From Neckera pumila (lineage: Eukaryota > Streptophyta > Bryopsida > Hypnales > Neckeraceae), in NCBI GenBank assembly GCA_963969595.1, contig OZ018411.1:4280501-4344500 (forward strand): DNA of 64,000 nucleotides, written 5' to 3'. How positions within the stretch are numbered: position 1 is the stretch's first letter; the number at the start of each line of letters is the position of its first letter. The notes below the pieces were generated by a model, which was not told the DNA's origin, did no database searches, and saw nothing but the letters and a program-made list of their open reading frames with translations. Shown here piece by piece: positions 33,955-45,297 of the stretch. Both the position numbers and the translations under genes were made by a program.

Positions 33955-34300
33955 GGATCAGTTTGCCCCTCCCACGTCACAATGAGAGACTTGGAAAGGG
34001 GGGCAACGGAATTCATAGAAGCAATAGAGTCATGTTGATGAAAAATAAATAAATAAAATCAATCAGTTTACCCCTCCCATGTCACAATCAGAGACCTGGA
34101 TAGGGGCGAATTAATCAATAACTGTTATTGATGACAACACTATTGATCAGTTTGCCCCTCCCATGTCACAATCAGAGACTTGGAAAGAGGCGAATTAATA
34201 GAACAATAGAGTCATATTGGTGGCAACACGATGGATCAGTTTGTCCTTCCCATGTCACAATAGGAAACTTCGAAAGGGGCAAATGAATTGAGAACAATAG
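33955..34300. repeat. Minisatellite, four units of about 85-104 bp
   Basis: Units start near 33956, 34060, 34145 and 34232 with GATCAGTTTGCCCCTCCC, followed by TGTCACAATCAGAGACTTGG, AAAGGGGCGAATTAAT and ACAATAGAGTCAT. Units differ by short indels. Confidence 0.8.
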
Positions 34301-34912
34301 AAAGAGTGAGAGCAATAGAAAGAGGGAAGAAGGCATCTTGTTTGTGCCACGTTATCGAATTTTGAAATCGGTGGAGTGTAGTACACATACTTAGGTTCAA
34401 TGAGATTGTAACATAAAAAAAAGAACCTATTCTAACTTATAGATTAGGTAATGTGAAAGCAAAGTCTCATTATGAGAATAAACAAGACAAGCCTTGAGCC
34501 CCAAGTTATTCAAAAGAACGTGCCTCTCCTCGTCCATTGAGAAAGTGCCATCTATTGTGAATCAACTCTATTGAGGTTATCAAATAGTTGTGCCTTGACA
34601 GCACAAACCACCCATGCACCTACTTAATCTTGAGCATTCATGACACAATTATAATGCAAATTATTCTTCACACACAACTTCTATGCATGGTTGGGGGTGA
34701 GTTCTTGCTTACCTGATCAAGGGATGTGGAAAACTATTTATATATATAATATTGTATTTGACTTTGATATTTTGCATTGTGTACTAAAAATATGACAAGA
34801 CAAACACCATTGGATTGATAATTCAACAATTAGCATCATTTATAATATCTGAAATTTATTAAGGTCATGTACAACATTCCGCATGTAGAATATGTGACCA
34901 TTTTCTAGCTTC
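34301..34912. other. Spacer, nothing assigned
   Basis: No gene or repeat recognised beyond a short duplicated CAATAGAAAGAG near 34300-34325. Confidence 0.35.
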
Positions 34913-34916
34913 TTAA

Positions 34917-35843
34917 CCCCTAAAGTTCCATGACTATGTTTTCACCAAAAATGCTCCAAAAATGCCATTTCTAGTACAAGTACTAAAGCTTAGAAAAAAA
35001 AACATGTTTTAACACATGTAACTGTAGGATCTTGTAATCCACTTGTTTGAAAAGACGTAGGAAAAATTTCAAAACTTTCCATTGTGTGGATTGCAAGATA
35101 TTAACGTTGGAATTGACAAAAATCCTTTTGGGGGCCTTGCAAAAAAGCCAGGCAGCTGCACTTCACAAGGTCACATTTGTATGAAAAATGTCCAAAATGG
35201 TGGAACTTCTTTGGATTCATTCTTCAAGGCAAGTTGGCTACATGCTTGAAAAATTCCAAATCGTTTGGAATTGCACAACATAAACATATAGGAAAAAAAT
35301 AGTAAGTAGAAAGAAGTAGATAATGACTCAAAATACTAAATTGTCAAGAATTTAGTTATGGAATTGAAAAATACCAATTTAAATGGTTGTAATGTTGTTG
35401 AAAACAATCTACATCTTGTGATTCTTTTTTTTTTAAATATTAAAAATTGAATAAAATAAAGGACTGCAAAATTTATTTTAGAGTAGAGAATCCACAACTA
35501 CTCGCAAATTAATACTCCTCATATCTTTCATATTGTTAATCAAAATGAAATGATTCAAAGCTTTCCACGTATACATAAATCTAAAAAAACAATTTCAAAT
35601 TTTTGTTTATGAAAAAGATGATTTTTTCTTATTTGCTTTGATCGCCTAGCCAATGAAAAGAACTACATATCATATAATAACTTTTTAACCATATAATCAA
35701 AATTATAGAAAATGTTGAAGTTTCATGAAAAAACTTATTCCCCTGTGTGAAATTTCAAATAAAATAAAATAAAATTTTCATTTGCAGTGAACTATCCAAA
35801 ATTGCTATGTTGCCAAAAAAAACGCAGTTTGGTCCTTTAGGAA
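34917..35843 (+). mobile_element. TTAA-flanked MITE, family TTAA-B, 927 bp
   Basis: TTAA at 34913-34916 and 35844-35847. It begins CCCCTAAAGTTCCATGACTA and ends TTTGGTCCTTTAGGAA. The interior matches 16193-17127: TTTTCACCAAAAATGCTCC, GTCACATTTGTATGAAAAAT and GATTCAAAGCTTTCCA. Non-coding. Confidence 0.8.
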
Positions 35844-35847
35844 TTAA

Positions 35848-36843
35848 GACATGTAGGAAGTGCAATAATGATCCAAGTTTGTAGTGCCATGTGTCATTGG
35901 ATCCAACTCATCATGAATCCAAACTTTTATTACTAATTGTATCCTTCTTTTTGTGCCTTTTTTATATCAATATAAAAAAAGACCATGTTGTATTCAAAAG
36001 TGGACCTCCCATCCAATAAACGGTTAATCCAAAGAGCGCCAACACCAAATGAAATGGATGATGAATATTTTTGAAAGTTCAATGAAATACAATTTGAAAT
36101 GGATAAAGCACATCCAAGTATTTTGAAAAAATACTCGGTTTTCTATTCTTCAATCATGTCATTAGCTTAATCATTCAATATTTCATGATTTTTATACAAG
36201 GCTCTAAACCAATTTATCAGTTTATGTTAAGATGGGAAGAAATAAAAACTTACATGAATGAAGATTTTTGATTGAAATTTTGTGAGCCAAAATTAGTTTG
36301 CTTCAAAAATTCCAAATCTACACTCCTATCAAACTTTCTTAGAGGTTATCAATGTTTATGCATATTTGATGAAGCATTTTGTTTTTCATGTTCAACTAAA
36401 AAACCAATTTAAAATGGTGTATAATAGTATAGGATTGGTTTTAAATACATGTATAATTAGAGTTCTCCAAACTTACTATTTTTTCCTATAGTAATTATTC
36501 TCAGATGATTCTTTGGAACGTAAAAGTAATATTTACCTTAAAATTCTTAAGCTGTGTACATTTTCCTCAACTCCCTCTTTAGTATTGATGGACCATAATG
36601 TAAATGTATTTTGAAATTTATGAATGTTATAAAAAAAAATTGTGAGTAGACATTAATTATGAGATAGCTTGTCAAATCATGTGTAACACCATTATTTGTA
36701 AGATAGATTGTAGTTGCAAGTTAAAAAAGATTTTAGTTTTTGTTTTGAATCAAACAAAAGTGAATCCACACTATATATTGAAATATTGAAATCTCATGGA
36801 ATGAATCTTGATTCTAAAGGAGTTGTCAACATATTTTAGCCCC
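35848..36843. other. AT-rich spacer, nothing assigned
   Basis: No gene, terminal repeats or arrays seen. Confidence 0.35.
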
Positions 36844-36847
36844 TTAA

Positions 36848-38248
36848 CTCCTAAGTGCCTAAACCTTTTCAATTGTATTTTCTTATGAAAAAAGAAAATG
36901 GACGTATAGTTATCTCCAATGAAGTAATTTTTTTTTTTTTTTTCAAAATCTAGCCATATTGATGTTTAAAGAGCTTGCTTATTAGTATGCACACCGGTTT
37001 GAGTGTAAAATTGCATATTAGATTATAACAAGAGAAATGTATATATATCCTATTTTTGGTAATCTACTTCTCCCACAATGTTTTGAGAAATTTGCATACA
37101 TAAGAGTTTTTTGGGGTTAGAGGTGAAATGAAATTGTATTAGCACACTAAAACTCACTTCCAAAAACCTTAAGTCAAATAAAGAGCTATCAAACTCATTA
37201 TTGACAATCCACCTTGCAATTGTTGAAATGCAATTAAAATGCAATCATGAAATCACAAATAACTCCAAATGGGCACTTGTATGTTTAAATTTTTCAAAGG
37301 TGAAAATCACGAAAATACTTTATTCTTTTTATTGGATCATTTTCAAAGCAAATAGCTAAGTACATTTTTTTAGATCTCAATTCAAGGGAAATTGGAAAGC
37401 TTTACTCAAAGGTAGGAAATCAAGGGAAATTGGAAAGCTTTGCTCAAAGGTAGGAAATCAAATGAAATTGGAAAGCTTTATTCTTCCACTAACGGCAAAT
37501 ATATATGCCTTTGAGGACCATTCAAATTTCAAATATTTATTTTTTTCCGTAAAAAATAAAAGCTTTCAATAGTTTACCTTCATTATTGCCCATAAATTTT
37601 TTTAGAATGGTTAGAGGAACTGCCCATACACAAATAAGCTAAAATTTGAAGCAACAATATATGGTTGTTCAGGCAGTTAGGATATAAAGTCCAATCTTTC
37701 AAATTTCAAACAATAGTTGAATGCAAACATTTAAAGCACACAAAATTAAATTTTCTCATCTATCAATGTTTTGAAGATTCTTGTATTGGTTCCTTAACAT
37801 TTATATAGTATAGATTTTGAAGACTTTGTTTTGCAAATATTTTATAATTCAAAGGATATTGGTAGGTCTAGTCTCAAAAAATAACTTTTTTAATTTAAAA
37901 AATTAAAAAATGACCTTTCTAGTAAGACTTGAATAAAGAAATAAAATAAGGTATTCAAAAATCATTATGACTAGAATTTAATATTCTGAAATGAAAGGGA
38001 AAAAATTCTTGAGTGAAAATCACAAATATTCAATTTGCAATCAATTTAAAAGGAAGCTTCAATTTTTGGCTTCAAACTTTATTGAAAAGTATGGGTTTGT
38101 GTTCAAGTTAATCTACCATATGGATATGATATATGGATTATATTTTACAACTGTTGTTTGAATCGTAATTAAATTCTTCTCCTAAGCTATATTTAATAAT
38201 ACACCTTCACACTTTTGGAAACTTAGATTACCCTTGGTCTTTAAGAAG
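36848..38248 (+). mobile_element. TTAA-flanked element, family TTAA-D copy 1, 1.4 kb
   Basis: TTAA at 36844-36847 and 38249-38252; ends CTCCTAAGTGCCTAAACC and TTGGTCTTTAAGAAG are weakly complementary. The interior from about 37770 (GATTCTTGTATTGGTTCC, GATTTTGAAGACTTTG) aligns with 50195-50400 in copy 2. It contains the 38-bp tandem repeat at 37383-37488. Non-coding. Confidence 0.5.
37383..37488. repeat. 38-bp tandem repeat, about 2.8 units
   Basis: Units starting at 37383, 37421 and 37459 read CAAGGGAAATTGGAAAGCTT followed by a CTCAAAGGTAGGAAAT segment; the last unit is partial. Confidence 0.85.
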
Positions 38249-38252
38249 TTAA

Positions 38253-38856
38253 AGAAAAGTCATGTACATTGTTTTGTTACATCTAAAATTTAGTGATGGT
38301 ATAAATAGCATGGACAAAATGGATGGATTGTTGATTAGATATGAGACGAAGTTCCTAATATGTAATTTATATGAAGAGGGTGCTTTGATATCTAAATTAA
38401 ACAAAGACTTAATATATAAATTCAATAGTACGTTCCAATATACGTATCTTTAAACTCTCACATGAGCATAAGCTTTTTTTACTTATCCAACCTTTTCTTA
38501 AAACACTCAGATTGTATTATGAAGAATCTCATACTGAAATTGGGGCACTATTTTGAGGATACATACAAATATTCTTTTTCAATATAAAAATTGGTGTATA
38601 TTTTTATGATTTCAATATTATGAAAGTAAAAAAAGAAAGCTTCCATCTTCTGGTTTTTGATTGAATGGTGGGGTACAATTTTCTAACAATCTGCCTAATA
38701 TGCCATTTGAGAGTATGAAATTCAATTGGTATTTCTTGTAATGCACGTTTAATTCTAAAGACCGGATGAAAAGTTCAAAATTGTCGATTTTTTATGCATT
38801 GTCCAATATCAAGTATTTAAACTTCTTTTTTTGAATTCCAACCATACAAAAGTGCA
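38253..38856. other. AT-rich spacer, nothing assigned
   Basis: A 63-codon frame at 38262-38453 shows no domain. No repeat recognised. Confidence 0.3.
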
Positions 38857-38860
38857 TTAA

Positions 38861-40199
38861 CCCTTAACACCATGCTGGTAACCGTGGAAATCATCCCTTT
38901 TGTCATTGTATGACGTCATCAGCTTTGAAAAAAACAAAAGTGCTTAGTATAAGTCAACTATTGTAGAATACCTCCCTTTTTCACAACAAAATTTAAAAGA
39001 TAAATAGTTGCATTTCTATCCTACACAAGAGATTCCCTGACTTTCTTTGGCTGCAGAAGGTCCGCTTCGGCATTTGAGGGTTCAACAAATAAGGTAGTGT
39101 GGGGAAAAAATTTCAGCCCATTTGACCGCATGGATTGAAAGATTATATCATTTGAAGTGAGAAAAAAGTGACATTTTTTATTCTTGCAAACTAGGGTCAA
39201 CACACTATGAAGCCCCTTGATGGGATATTTTTGATGTACCCAAAATGAGTATTTTAAGCATTCATAAGAATATGATATAAGGTTCACTCAAGAAAATTTT
39301 TAGAAGCAAATATGGAGTCTAACTTACTCTGAATCACCCTAAAAGGCAAAGATGTTAAGTGAATTGGCAATAAACTAGTCATTTTTTTGATGATTTCTTG
39401 TGCATTGAGGAAATTTTTTAATTGAAATCTAAATGGTAAAAAAGAAACAAATGTTTGAAATATGTAGGAAAAATGTCAAAAACTCTGACTTTATAGATTT
39501 CAAGATAATAGGGCTTGAACTTAGAGGACAATGATTTGTCTTGAAACAGCCCTGACACAACTAACAAAATGTGATTTGAGAGATAAACTTTGTTTTTTGG
39601 ACAATTTTTTGCCATATTTTATTAGTTATATGCATTCCAAATTTCAAAATTTGATGAGTGTTTTTGCAAAAGATACCCTAAAAATGCCCAAATTGCTTGG
39701 GTTGCCAAAAAAGTTCAAAATAGCATAACATTTGAATTAGTTAGCCAATTGGAAAAAAGAATTGTATTCCACCAAAAGAATACATGTTCAGACCTTCATT
39801 AGGAAAAATTTCAGCCCTCCAGAAGGCCGCTAAGGAATTGATTTACGGGACCCCTTCGGTGCAATTTCAGAATGCATAAAAATATATTTTTTCTTAAAAA
39901 AAAATGAAAAAATGAAAAAAAATGAAAAAATGAAAATCTGATATGGTACTACTAGTGCCACATCAGCACCCAATATTTAAATATTAAAAAATATTAAAAA
40001 ATAAAAAAAATGATTTTTTATTTTGATTAATTTTTCCATAATTGCACCGGGCGGGTGCAGAACTCGCGGCCTTTTGGAGGGCTAAAATTTTTCCTAATGG
40101 TACCAAAATTCCATAAACATCTGACCAAAATAAACTTTATAGGAACCTACCTAGATTTTCAATTGTTTGTTATTAAAGGTAACTATTTATCTTTAGGGG
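38861..40199 (+). mobile_element. TTAA-flanked element, family TTAA-C copy 1, 1.34 kb with an internal insertion
   Basis: TTAA at 38857-38860 and 40200-40203; ends CCCTTAACACCATGCTGG and TTTATCTTTAGGGG. From about 39110 to 40140 it aligns with copy 2 (57916-58771): GACCGCATGGATTGAAAGAT, AGCAAATATGGAGTCTAACT, CATCTGACCA. A foldback insertion of about 290 bp lies at 39800-40095. Non-coding. Confidence 0.6.
39800..40095. mobile_element. Small MITE with 32-bp inverted ends, inside TTAA-C copy 1
   Basis: The left end TTAGGAAAAATTTCAGCCCT with CCAGAAGGCCGC and the right end GCGGCCTTTTGGAGGGC with TAAAATTTTTCCTAA are inverted repeats. The matching place in TTAA-C copy 2 (about 58665) lacks it. The middle carries (ATGAAAAA)n text at 39905-39935 and a short GC-rich block (CACCGGGCGGGTGC). 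The flanking duplication is probably TA but not certain. Confidence 0.6.
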
Positions 40200-40564
40200 T
40201 TAACATTGCATTCTTAAGCAATCTCAATCAAGTGTAACAATTTCAATTTTAGAAACCAAAAGCTCTATTTGTGATGAGCGTTTTAAGATATATTTCATGA
40301 TTTTATACTATTATTCATTGAACACCATCAATAATGAATTTTAAGATTCAATCGCCAATATTAAAACAAAACATCTATATGTACACCTTTTATTTCAAAA
40401 TAAATCTAAAAAATTACTCAAAATCATAGTATAGGGAGTTCAATGTTAGAGTGTAGTATATCAAGTTTTGTAAAATAGGTATCTATATATGCTACATAGA
40501 TTTGGCTAACTAATTGTTCTATTATACTCCACACTACTACTAGTCTTGTACAATGGGGTACCAT

Positions 40565-41365
40565 TTGAATTGGCATTTTTGCATTTGCACGGAAGGAAAT
40601 TTCACATTTTCTAACTTTGACAGCCTCCCAAGGGCTGAAAAATTGATCTTTGACCACGGAAATTTTTTCAAAACTTCATCTTTATGTTAATTATATGTGT
40701 GCTAAATTTCAAGGCCAAAAAATGTACACAAAAAAAGTTGTTTGAAATCTACCAACATGTGTAGCTGTGAGAAAATTTTCACTTTTGCCAACTTTGCCAC
40801 CTTCCCGAGGGCTGCATTTTTTTTTTAAACCATGAAATTTTTGGCATGAGATCATTTTTATATTGATAACATGTGTAATAAATTTCAAGACCTTAAGATT
40901 CACGCAAAAAAAGATATTCAAAATCTACCAACATGTGTAGTTGTGAGAAACCATTTCATTACTACCCAACTTTGACACTATTCCAAGGGTTGATAAATTA
41001 TTTATTTACCATAAATTTTTTTTCATGACATCAATCATCTCTAAATTAATAACATGTATGCCAAATTTTAGGGTCAAAAGATTTACACAAAAAAAACTAA
41101 TTCTTCCACCATGTGTATTTGTGAGAATGATTTTTTCAACCCTTGGGATAGTGTCATTTTATGGGTAAAGTTTTATACGGATGTAAAAAATCATTCTCAC
41201 AACTAGAAATGTTGCTGGATTTCAAATATCTCTTTTTGTGTGAATCTTTTGGCCTTGAAATTTTGCACACATTTTATCAGCATAGAGATGATCTTTTACT
41301 AGAAGTTTCATGGTAAATTAAAAAAATTTCAGCCTTAGGGAGAGTGTCACATGTTGGTAGATGTC
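40565..41365. repeat. ~178-bp tandem array, three direct units and one inverted unit
   Basis: Direct units share TCTACCAACATGTGTAG followed by TGTGAGAAA, near 40749, 40925 and (degenerate) 41104, a period of about 176-180 bp. Each unit also has CTTTGACAG..CCAAGGGCTG and TTTCAAGGCC..TTACACAAAAAAA. From about 41145 the same text runs in reverse, ending CACATGTTGGTAGATG. The unit length is nucleosome- and satellite-like, but only about four units are present. Confidence 0.7.
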
Positions 41366-41369
41366 GCCC

Positions 41370-41742
41370 GGATGTCTACAAACCCAATAGTACCTGAGAA
41401 ATTTACTCGGTACATTTCTTCCCCAATTGCCATGTTTGTGTACATGGAGTGAATGCATGCTAAGAACCACTCAATCTTAGCCCATTTTTTAGGAATATCA
41501 ACAAGTTTTGTGGCTGGCATGAAGACCTCCCGAGGGAATTCTCCAGGGGCGTAGAGGTCGCGGTGGTTGGGTATCTTGGTCCTCGTTACTCATACAAAAT
41601 CCTCCTCCGCATTGCCATTTCGGGAAGCGCCTCGAGAATTCCCAGCACAACCATCAAGGGAATCTACTTCCGCGAAATTGAGAGCCCGTTGCCGTGCTCC
41701 ATTCCGCAGCAGAGGCGATGTCCGGGACAAAACGTGGACCTC
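41370..41742 (-). pseudogene. Coding-like minus-strand remnant downstream of the 269-aa ORF
   Basis: Read leftward from 41742, the phase differing by one from the ORF at 41741-42550 gives EGWRNPEVHVLSRTSPLL, a TGA near 41608, then DLYAPGEFPREVFMPA, KLVDIPKKWAKIEWF and EEMYRVNFSG, ending at a stop near 41365. A donor-like CAG-GTACT follows NFS near 41395. The composition and peptide texture look coding, unlike the AT-rich surroundings. It is probably the rest of the same gene after a frameshift or an intron. The family is not recognised. Confidence 0.4.
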
Positions 41743-42550
41743 AGGATTCCTCCACCCCTCGGACATACAAGGCTATGAGCGCGGTGGTGAATTGATGTGA
41801 TCCCTCGAGGCCGATCTTCCCCCATGTCTTCTTGCTAGGGCGCGACCTTGCCCTCGCCCTCCTCGACGACCTCCCTGTATGCCGCCACGTTGTCGACGCA
41901 GTATGTGGGTTGCAGGGACTCCGTGAGCTTTGTGGTTGCTGTATCCGAGGCTTCTTCTTGGCAGTCTCCCCCGAGTCTGCCTCACTCGTGCCTTCCTTTT
42001 CTTCACTTTGGAGTGCTCCGGCAATGCCACCTCCCAATCCGAGTGTTGTGCATTCGGACTGTCTTCGGCCGCCTCCCAGTCTGAGTGTTGTGAATTCGGA
42101 CTGCCTTCGTTCGGTGATGCAGGAACCTCCGGCGCCAACGTCCCTTCTCCTAATTTTGCCATCCTGCGCACTCGTCTGGTCGCCACAAGTGATCGCAACA
42201 GCATTTTCCCGACACTCCTCACCATTTTTCGAAACCCTAAAATCAGGCCAGAGCTTCTCTCTCACGACTTTCAGAACTTCTTTGGGAAATTGCTTCCGGT
42301 TGCACCAACCCAGAAACCCTGCAACTGAACAGTAGAACTTATGTCGCCACGCCTGAGTAGAAGGATTCCTTGGAAGCTGACAACTACCCCTCTTGGTTGG
42401 AAGACTTCTCAAAAACTCCTCACTAATGCACCCTAAAACTCTTGCAATTGTCTGCGAATTGTGAGTTTCCGATCTGGCGAAAGCTTCAATTATACCTGCC
42501 TCAAATGCCAAATGAGGTGGCTGCAATGGCGGTTCACTCAATTGCTCCAT
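41741..42550 (-). CDS. Uncharacterised 269-aa ORF, possibly a gene fragment
   Basis: Minus-strand ORF from ATG at 42550 to a stop at 41741-41743, in a GC-rich island. Residues 1-105 look globular (ARSETHNSQTIARVLGCISE, QAWRHKFYCSVAGFLGWCN, KVVREKLWPDF). 149-175 are a tandem pair (RRQSEFTTLRLGGG / RRQSECTTLGLGGG) from a duplicated ~42-bp DNA segment. 180-203 are acidic then basic (EEKEGTSEADSG, TAKKKPR), like a nuclear-localisation signal; 224-242 are Arg-rich. From about 42225 another phase also stays open to 41773 and reads the duplication as SPNSQHSDWEAAEDSPNAQHS, which looks equally coding. The true protein may switch phase there through a frameshift or intron. A TATA-like TTATATA lies at 42677-42671. 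I recognise no family. Confidence 0.4.
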   Translation of the reverse strand: MEQLSEPPLQPPHLAFEAGIIEAFARSETHNSQTIARVLGCISEEFLRSLPTKRGSCQLPRNPSTQAWRHKFYCSVAGFLGWCNRKQFPKEVLKVVREKLWPDFRVSKNGEECRENAVAITCGDQTSAQDGKIRRRDVGAGGSCITERRQSEFTTLRLGGGRRQSECTTLGLGGGIAGALQSEEKEGTSEADSGETAKKKPRIQQPQSSRSPCNPHTASTTWRHTGRSSRRARARSRPSKKTWGKIGLEGSHQFTTALIALYVRGVEES

Positions 42551-42670
42551 TCCTGCAACAGCCGCCAAACACACCTCTCACAGCACTCAGACGTCGTGGC
42601 TTTGTACTCCGTCTCTTCCAATTTCACACAAAATGCCCTAAAACACTTGCAACACTCATTTCTTCAACCG

Positions 42671-42677
42671 TATATAA
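42671..42677 (-). promoter_or_regulatory. TATA-box candidate for the minus-strand ORF
   Basis: Reads TTATATA on the minus strand, about 120 bp upstream of the ATG at 42550, in an otherwise GC-rich stretch. It suggests a short leader of about 90 bp. Position and contrast are the only evidence. Confidence 0.35.
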
Positions 42678-43447
42678 CAAGGACGCGCAACCCACCAAGC
42701 AATTCTAGAGGAGAGTGGAGCTCGAAGTGGAGCTCGAAGTGGAGCAAGGAATCCAAGAGGAGAAAGAGAGGCGGTCGCAATGGTCCTTCTGGCGGGAGCG
42801 AGGCCAGCTGAAGTCGAGTCAGAGAAGCCTATGAATCCTACAAGGCCTTTGGCACGCCCCAAAAGCATAGGCACCCACCTGTTGTTTTATAACCCGGCCC
42901 ATCCAAATATATCGGCTTATGGGCCCTTAGACCCAGCCCGGGTGTGCAGCTTTGATGCCTGGTGCTAAAAAATTATGTATAAAATCCATATTTATGTTTT
43001 TTTGAAAATCGCATAGGGCACTTGTACACTGCGTGTGATGCATGAGAACTTTAGTACTCTACATTTTGGTTAACTCATTTTCTATATTCTTATACAGAGC
43101 ATGCAAACTCTCTATGAGGACACATTGTGTACTCATAGTCCTCAAGGGGTTAAGGAATAGAGGATAGTCCAAATTTCTAAAAATACAAAGATGACCTACA
43201 AATCTTGATGAATCATTTATTGATGGATTTTTTTTAACAAAACTTGTAAACTATGACTCATAAGTCACATGCATGTGATTAGATCTACCATTGTACTATC
43301 CAATATTTATCAATAAAATTTACAATCAAAATCAAAATTTCCTTACAGAATAGATAATGGATTAGCTACTAGATATTTTCACCAAGATGTATTTCCTTTA
43401 ATTTTAGAATGGTGAGATTTAATTATGGTGTTTTAAAAATATTCCAC
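42678..43447. other. GC-rich upstream flank, then AT-rich spacer
   Basis: 42710-42745 contains a tandem GGAGCTCGAAGT repeat (about three units). 42880-42965 has GGCCC-rich text. After 42970 the sequence returns to AT-rich with nothing recognised. Confidence 0.35.
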
Positions 43448-43451
43448 TTAA

Positions 43452-45297
43452 TCCCTAGAAGCCCATTGTCCCTGCGGGGGGCAAATGCGTTTTCAGGCAA
43501 GTACCTACGGGTTGAAATTTCCTCTTGATTTTTTGAAACTTTTCTTGGAGGTAGAAAATCTGATTAGCTTTGTGGGAATATAATTTTTTCACAATCGGTG
43601 CTTGGGAACAAAAGTTATGACCAAATAAGTTCAAAACAGGGGACGGGGGGTAGCGCGGGCAGCAAAACACATTTGCACTTTTTTTTTTAATAGTATTTTT
43701 TTCTCATAGATTATATTTTTGTCTATCTAGAAAGCTTTGATTCATTTCATTTGGATTTGTTATAAGAAAGTTATGGACATTCTTGTTTTTCAAGCAGTTA
43801 TAGCATCTTTTTGAAAAAAATAACTTGTAGGATTCATTTCTAAATGCAATTTTTCAAATTTTTCAAATTTTTTTGGCATGGTTTAGTTTACTTGATAGAA
43901 AAATCTCACCATTGGTATTAGTTCATTTTAATTCCATCTAAAATATATGAATATTTTAGATGTTCCTTCTATATTATGTCTACTTCTACTTAACAATTTT
44001 TTTAATAATGAAAATTAAGTTTTTTTGAATTTTTTTTTTTGCTAGATTGTCAATGCAATTCTCCACTTTAAACATTTAAAGCTCAAAACTCTGTAGTGCA
44101 AAAATTTTAAGTTAAAAATGTTCAAAGTCAAAAAATTTAATCTCACAATGTGTTGAAAAATTTGTTTTTTTCCACTTTAACCCCTAAAGTTTCATGACTA
44201 TGTTCTCACCAAAAACGCTCCAAAACTGCCATTTCTAATACAACTACCAAATTTTTGGAAAAAAACAATTTTTGACACATGTAACCGTAGGATCTTGTAG
44301 TATGATATTTTGAAAACATGTGGTAAAAATTTCAGAAAATTCCACCGTGTGGATCATAAGATATAAACATTCAAAGTCTTGAAAACCATTTTTTCAATCC
44401 TGCGAAAAACCGGGCAGCTGCACTTTGCAAGCTCACTTTTCAATGAAGAAATGCCGATAAAGGTGGTGCTTCTTTGAATTCAGTTTCCTAAACAAGTTGT
44501 CTATATGCTTGAAAAATTTCACATCATTTGGAATTGTACAACATATAGGAAAAAAATAGTAAGTAGAAAGAAGTAGAAAATTATTCAAAATACTAAATTG
44601 TTAAAATTTTAATCATGGAATTTAAAAACACCAATCCCAACGGTTGTAATGTTGTAATAATCAATTTACATCCTCGGATTTTTTTTTTCCCAAAAATATT
44701 GAAAATTGAGTTAAATAAACGACTTTAAAGTTTTTTTTAGAGTAGAGAATCCATAACTGCCCGCAAACCAAAAACCCTCATAACTTTTGACTCATTGAGT
44801 GAAATGGAATGACTCAAAGCTTTTTGAGTATATATACATGTAGAGAACCAATTTGAAAAAAAAAATTCTGGAAAAAATGATTTTTTCTGATCTGCCCGAA
44901 CTGCCCAGTTACGAAAAAAAGCAACATATTAGGTCACAACTTTTGACTTGTATTTCAAAATGTCATGAAACTTGGTACACATGAAGACATTCCTTGCCCC
45001 CACCTTCTATTAAAATTTCAGCCTCAAATATGGAAATCTCTAGTCACACGTACCTGCCCAAAATTTCTATACGGCCAAAAAACGCATGTTGGTCCTTTAG
45101 GGGTTAAATGTAGATATCTTGCAATCCGTGCATTCAAAAATTCTGAAATTTTTTCCACGCATTCTCATAGTATTCAGGTGTAAGATCCTATGGTTGGATG
45201 TGCAAAAAAAACATTTTTAATTTTTTTTCACTCTTTGCTAAAAGAATGGCAATTTTGGGTGTTTTTTGGCAAAAAAAAGGCCTTGGGCCTTTAGAGG
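43452..45297 (-). mobile_element. TTAA-flanked MITE, family TTAA-A, with a nested TTAA-B element
   Basis: TTAA at 43448-43451 and 45298-45301. In reverse orientation it starts TCCCTAGAAGCCCATTGTCC and ends AAGGCCTTGGGCCTTTAGAG. After removing 44181-45103 and one TTAA it is about 919 bp, the family length. The interruption is at the same internal TTAA used at 16189 in another copy. Non-coding. Confidence 0.8.
44181..45103 (+). mobile_element. TTAA-flanked MITE, family TTAA-B, 923 bp (nested)
   Basis: TTAA at 44177-44180 and 45104-45107. It starts CCCCTAAAGTTTCATGACTA and ends GTTGGTCCTTTAGGGG. It shares TTCTCACCAAAAACGCTCC, GCAGCTGCACTTTGCAAG and GAATGACTCAAAGCTTTT with the other TTAA-B copies. 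Its orientation relative to the host is opposite to that at 16193-17127. Confidence 0.8.

Noticed and set aside
41832..42335. Plus-strand frames of 78-167 codons in the GC-rich island
   Set aside because: They are antisense to the better-supported minus-strand ORF, which has an ATG, a TATA-like box and more protein-like composition.
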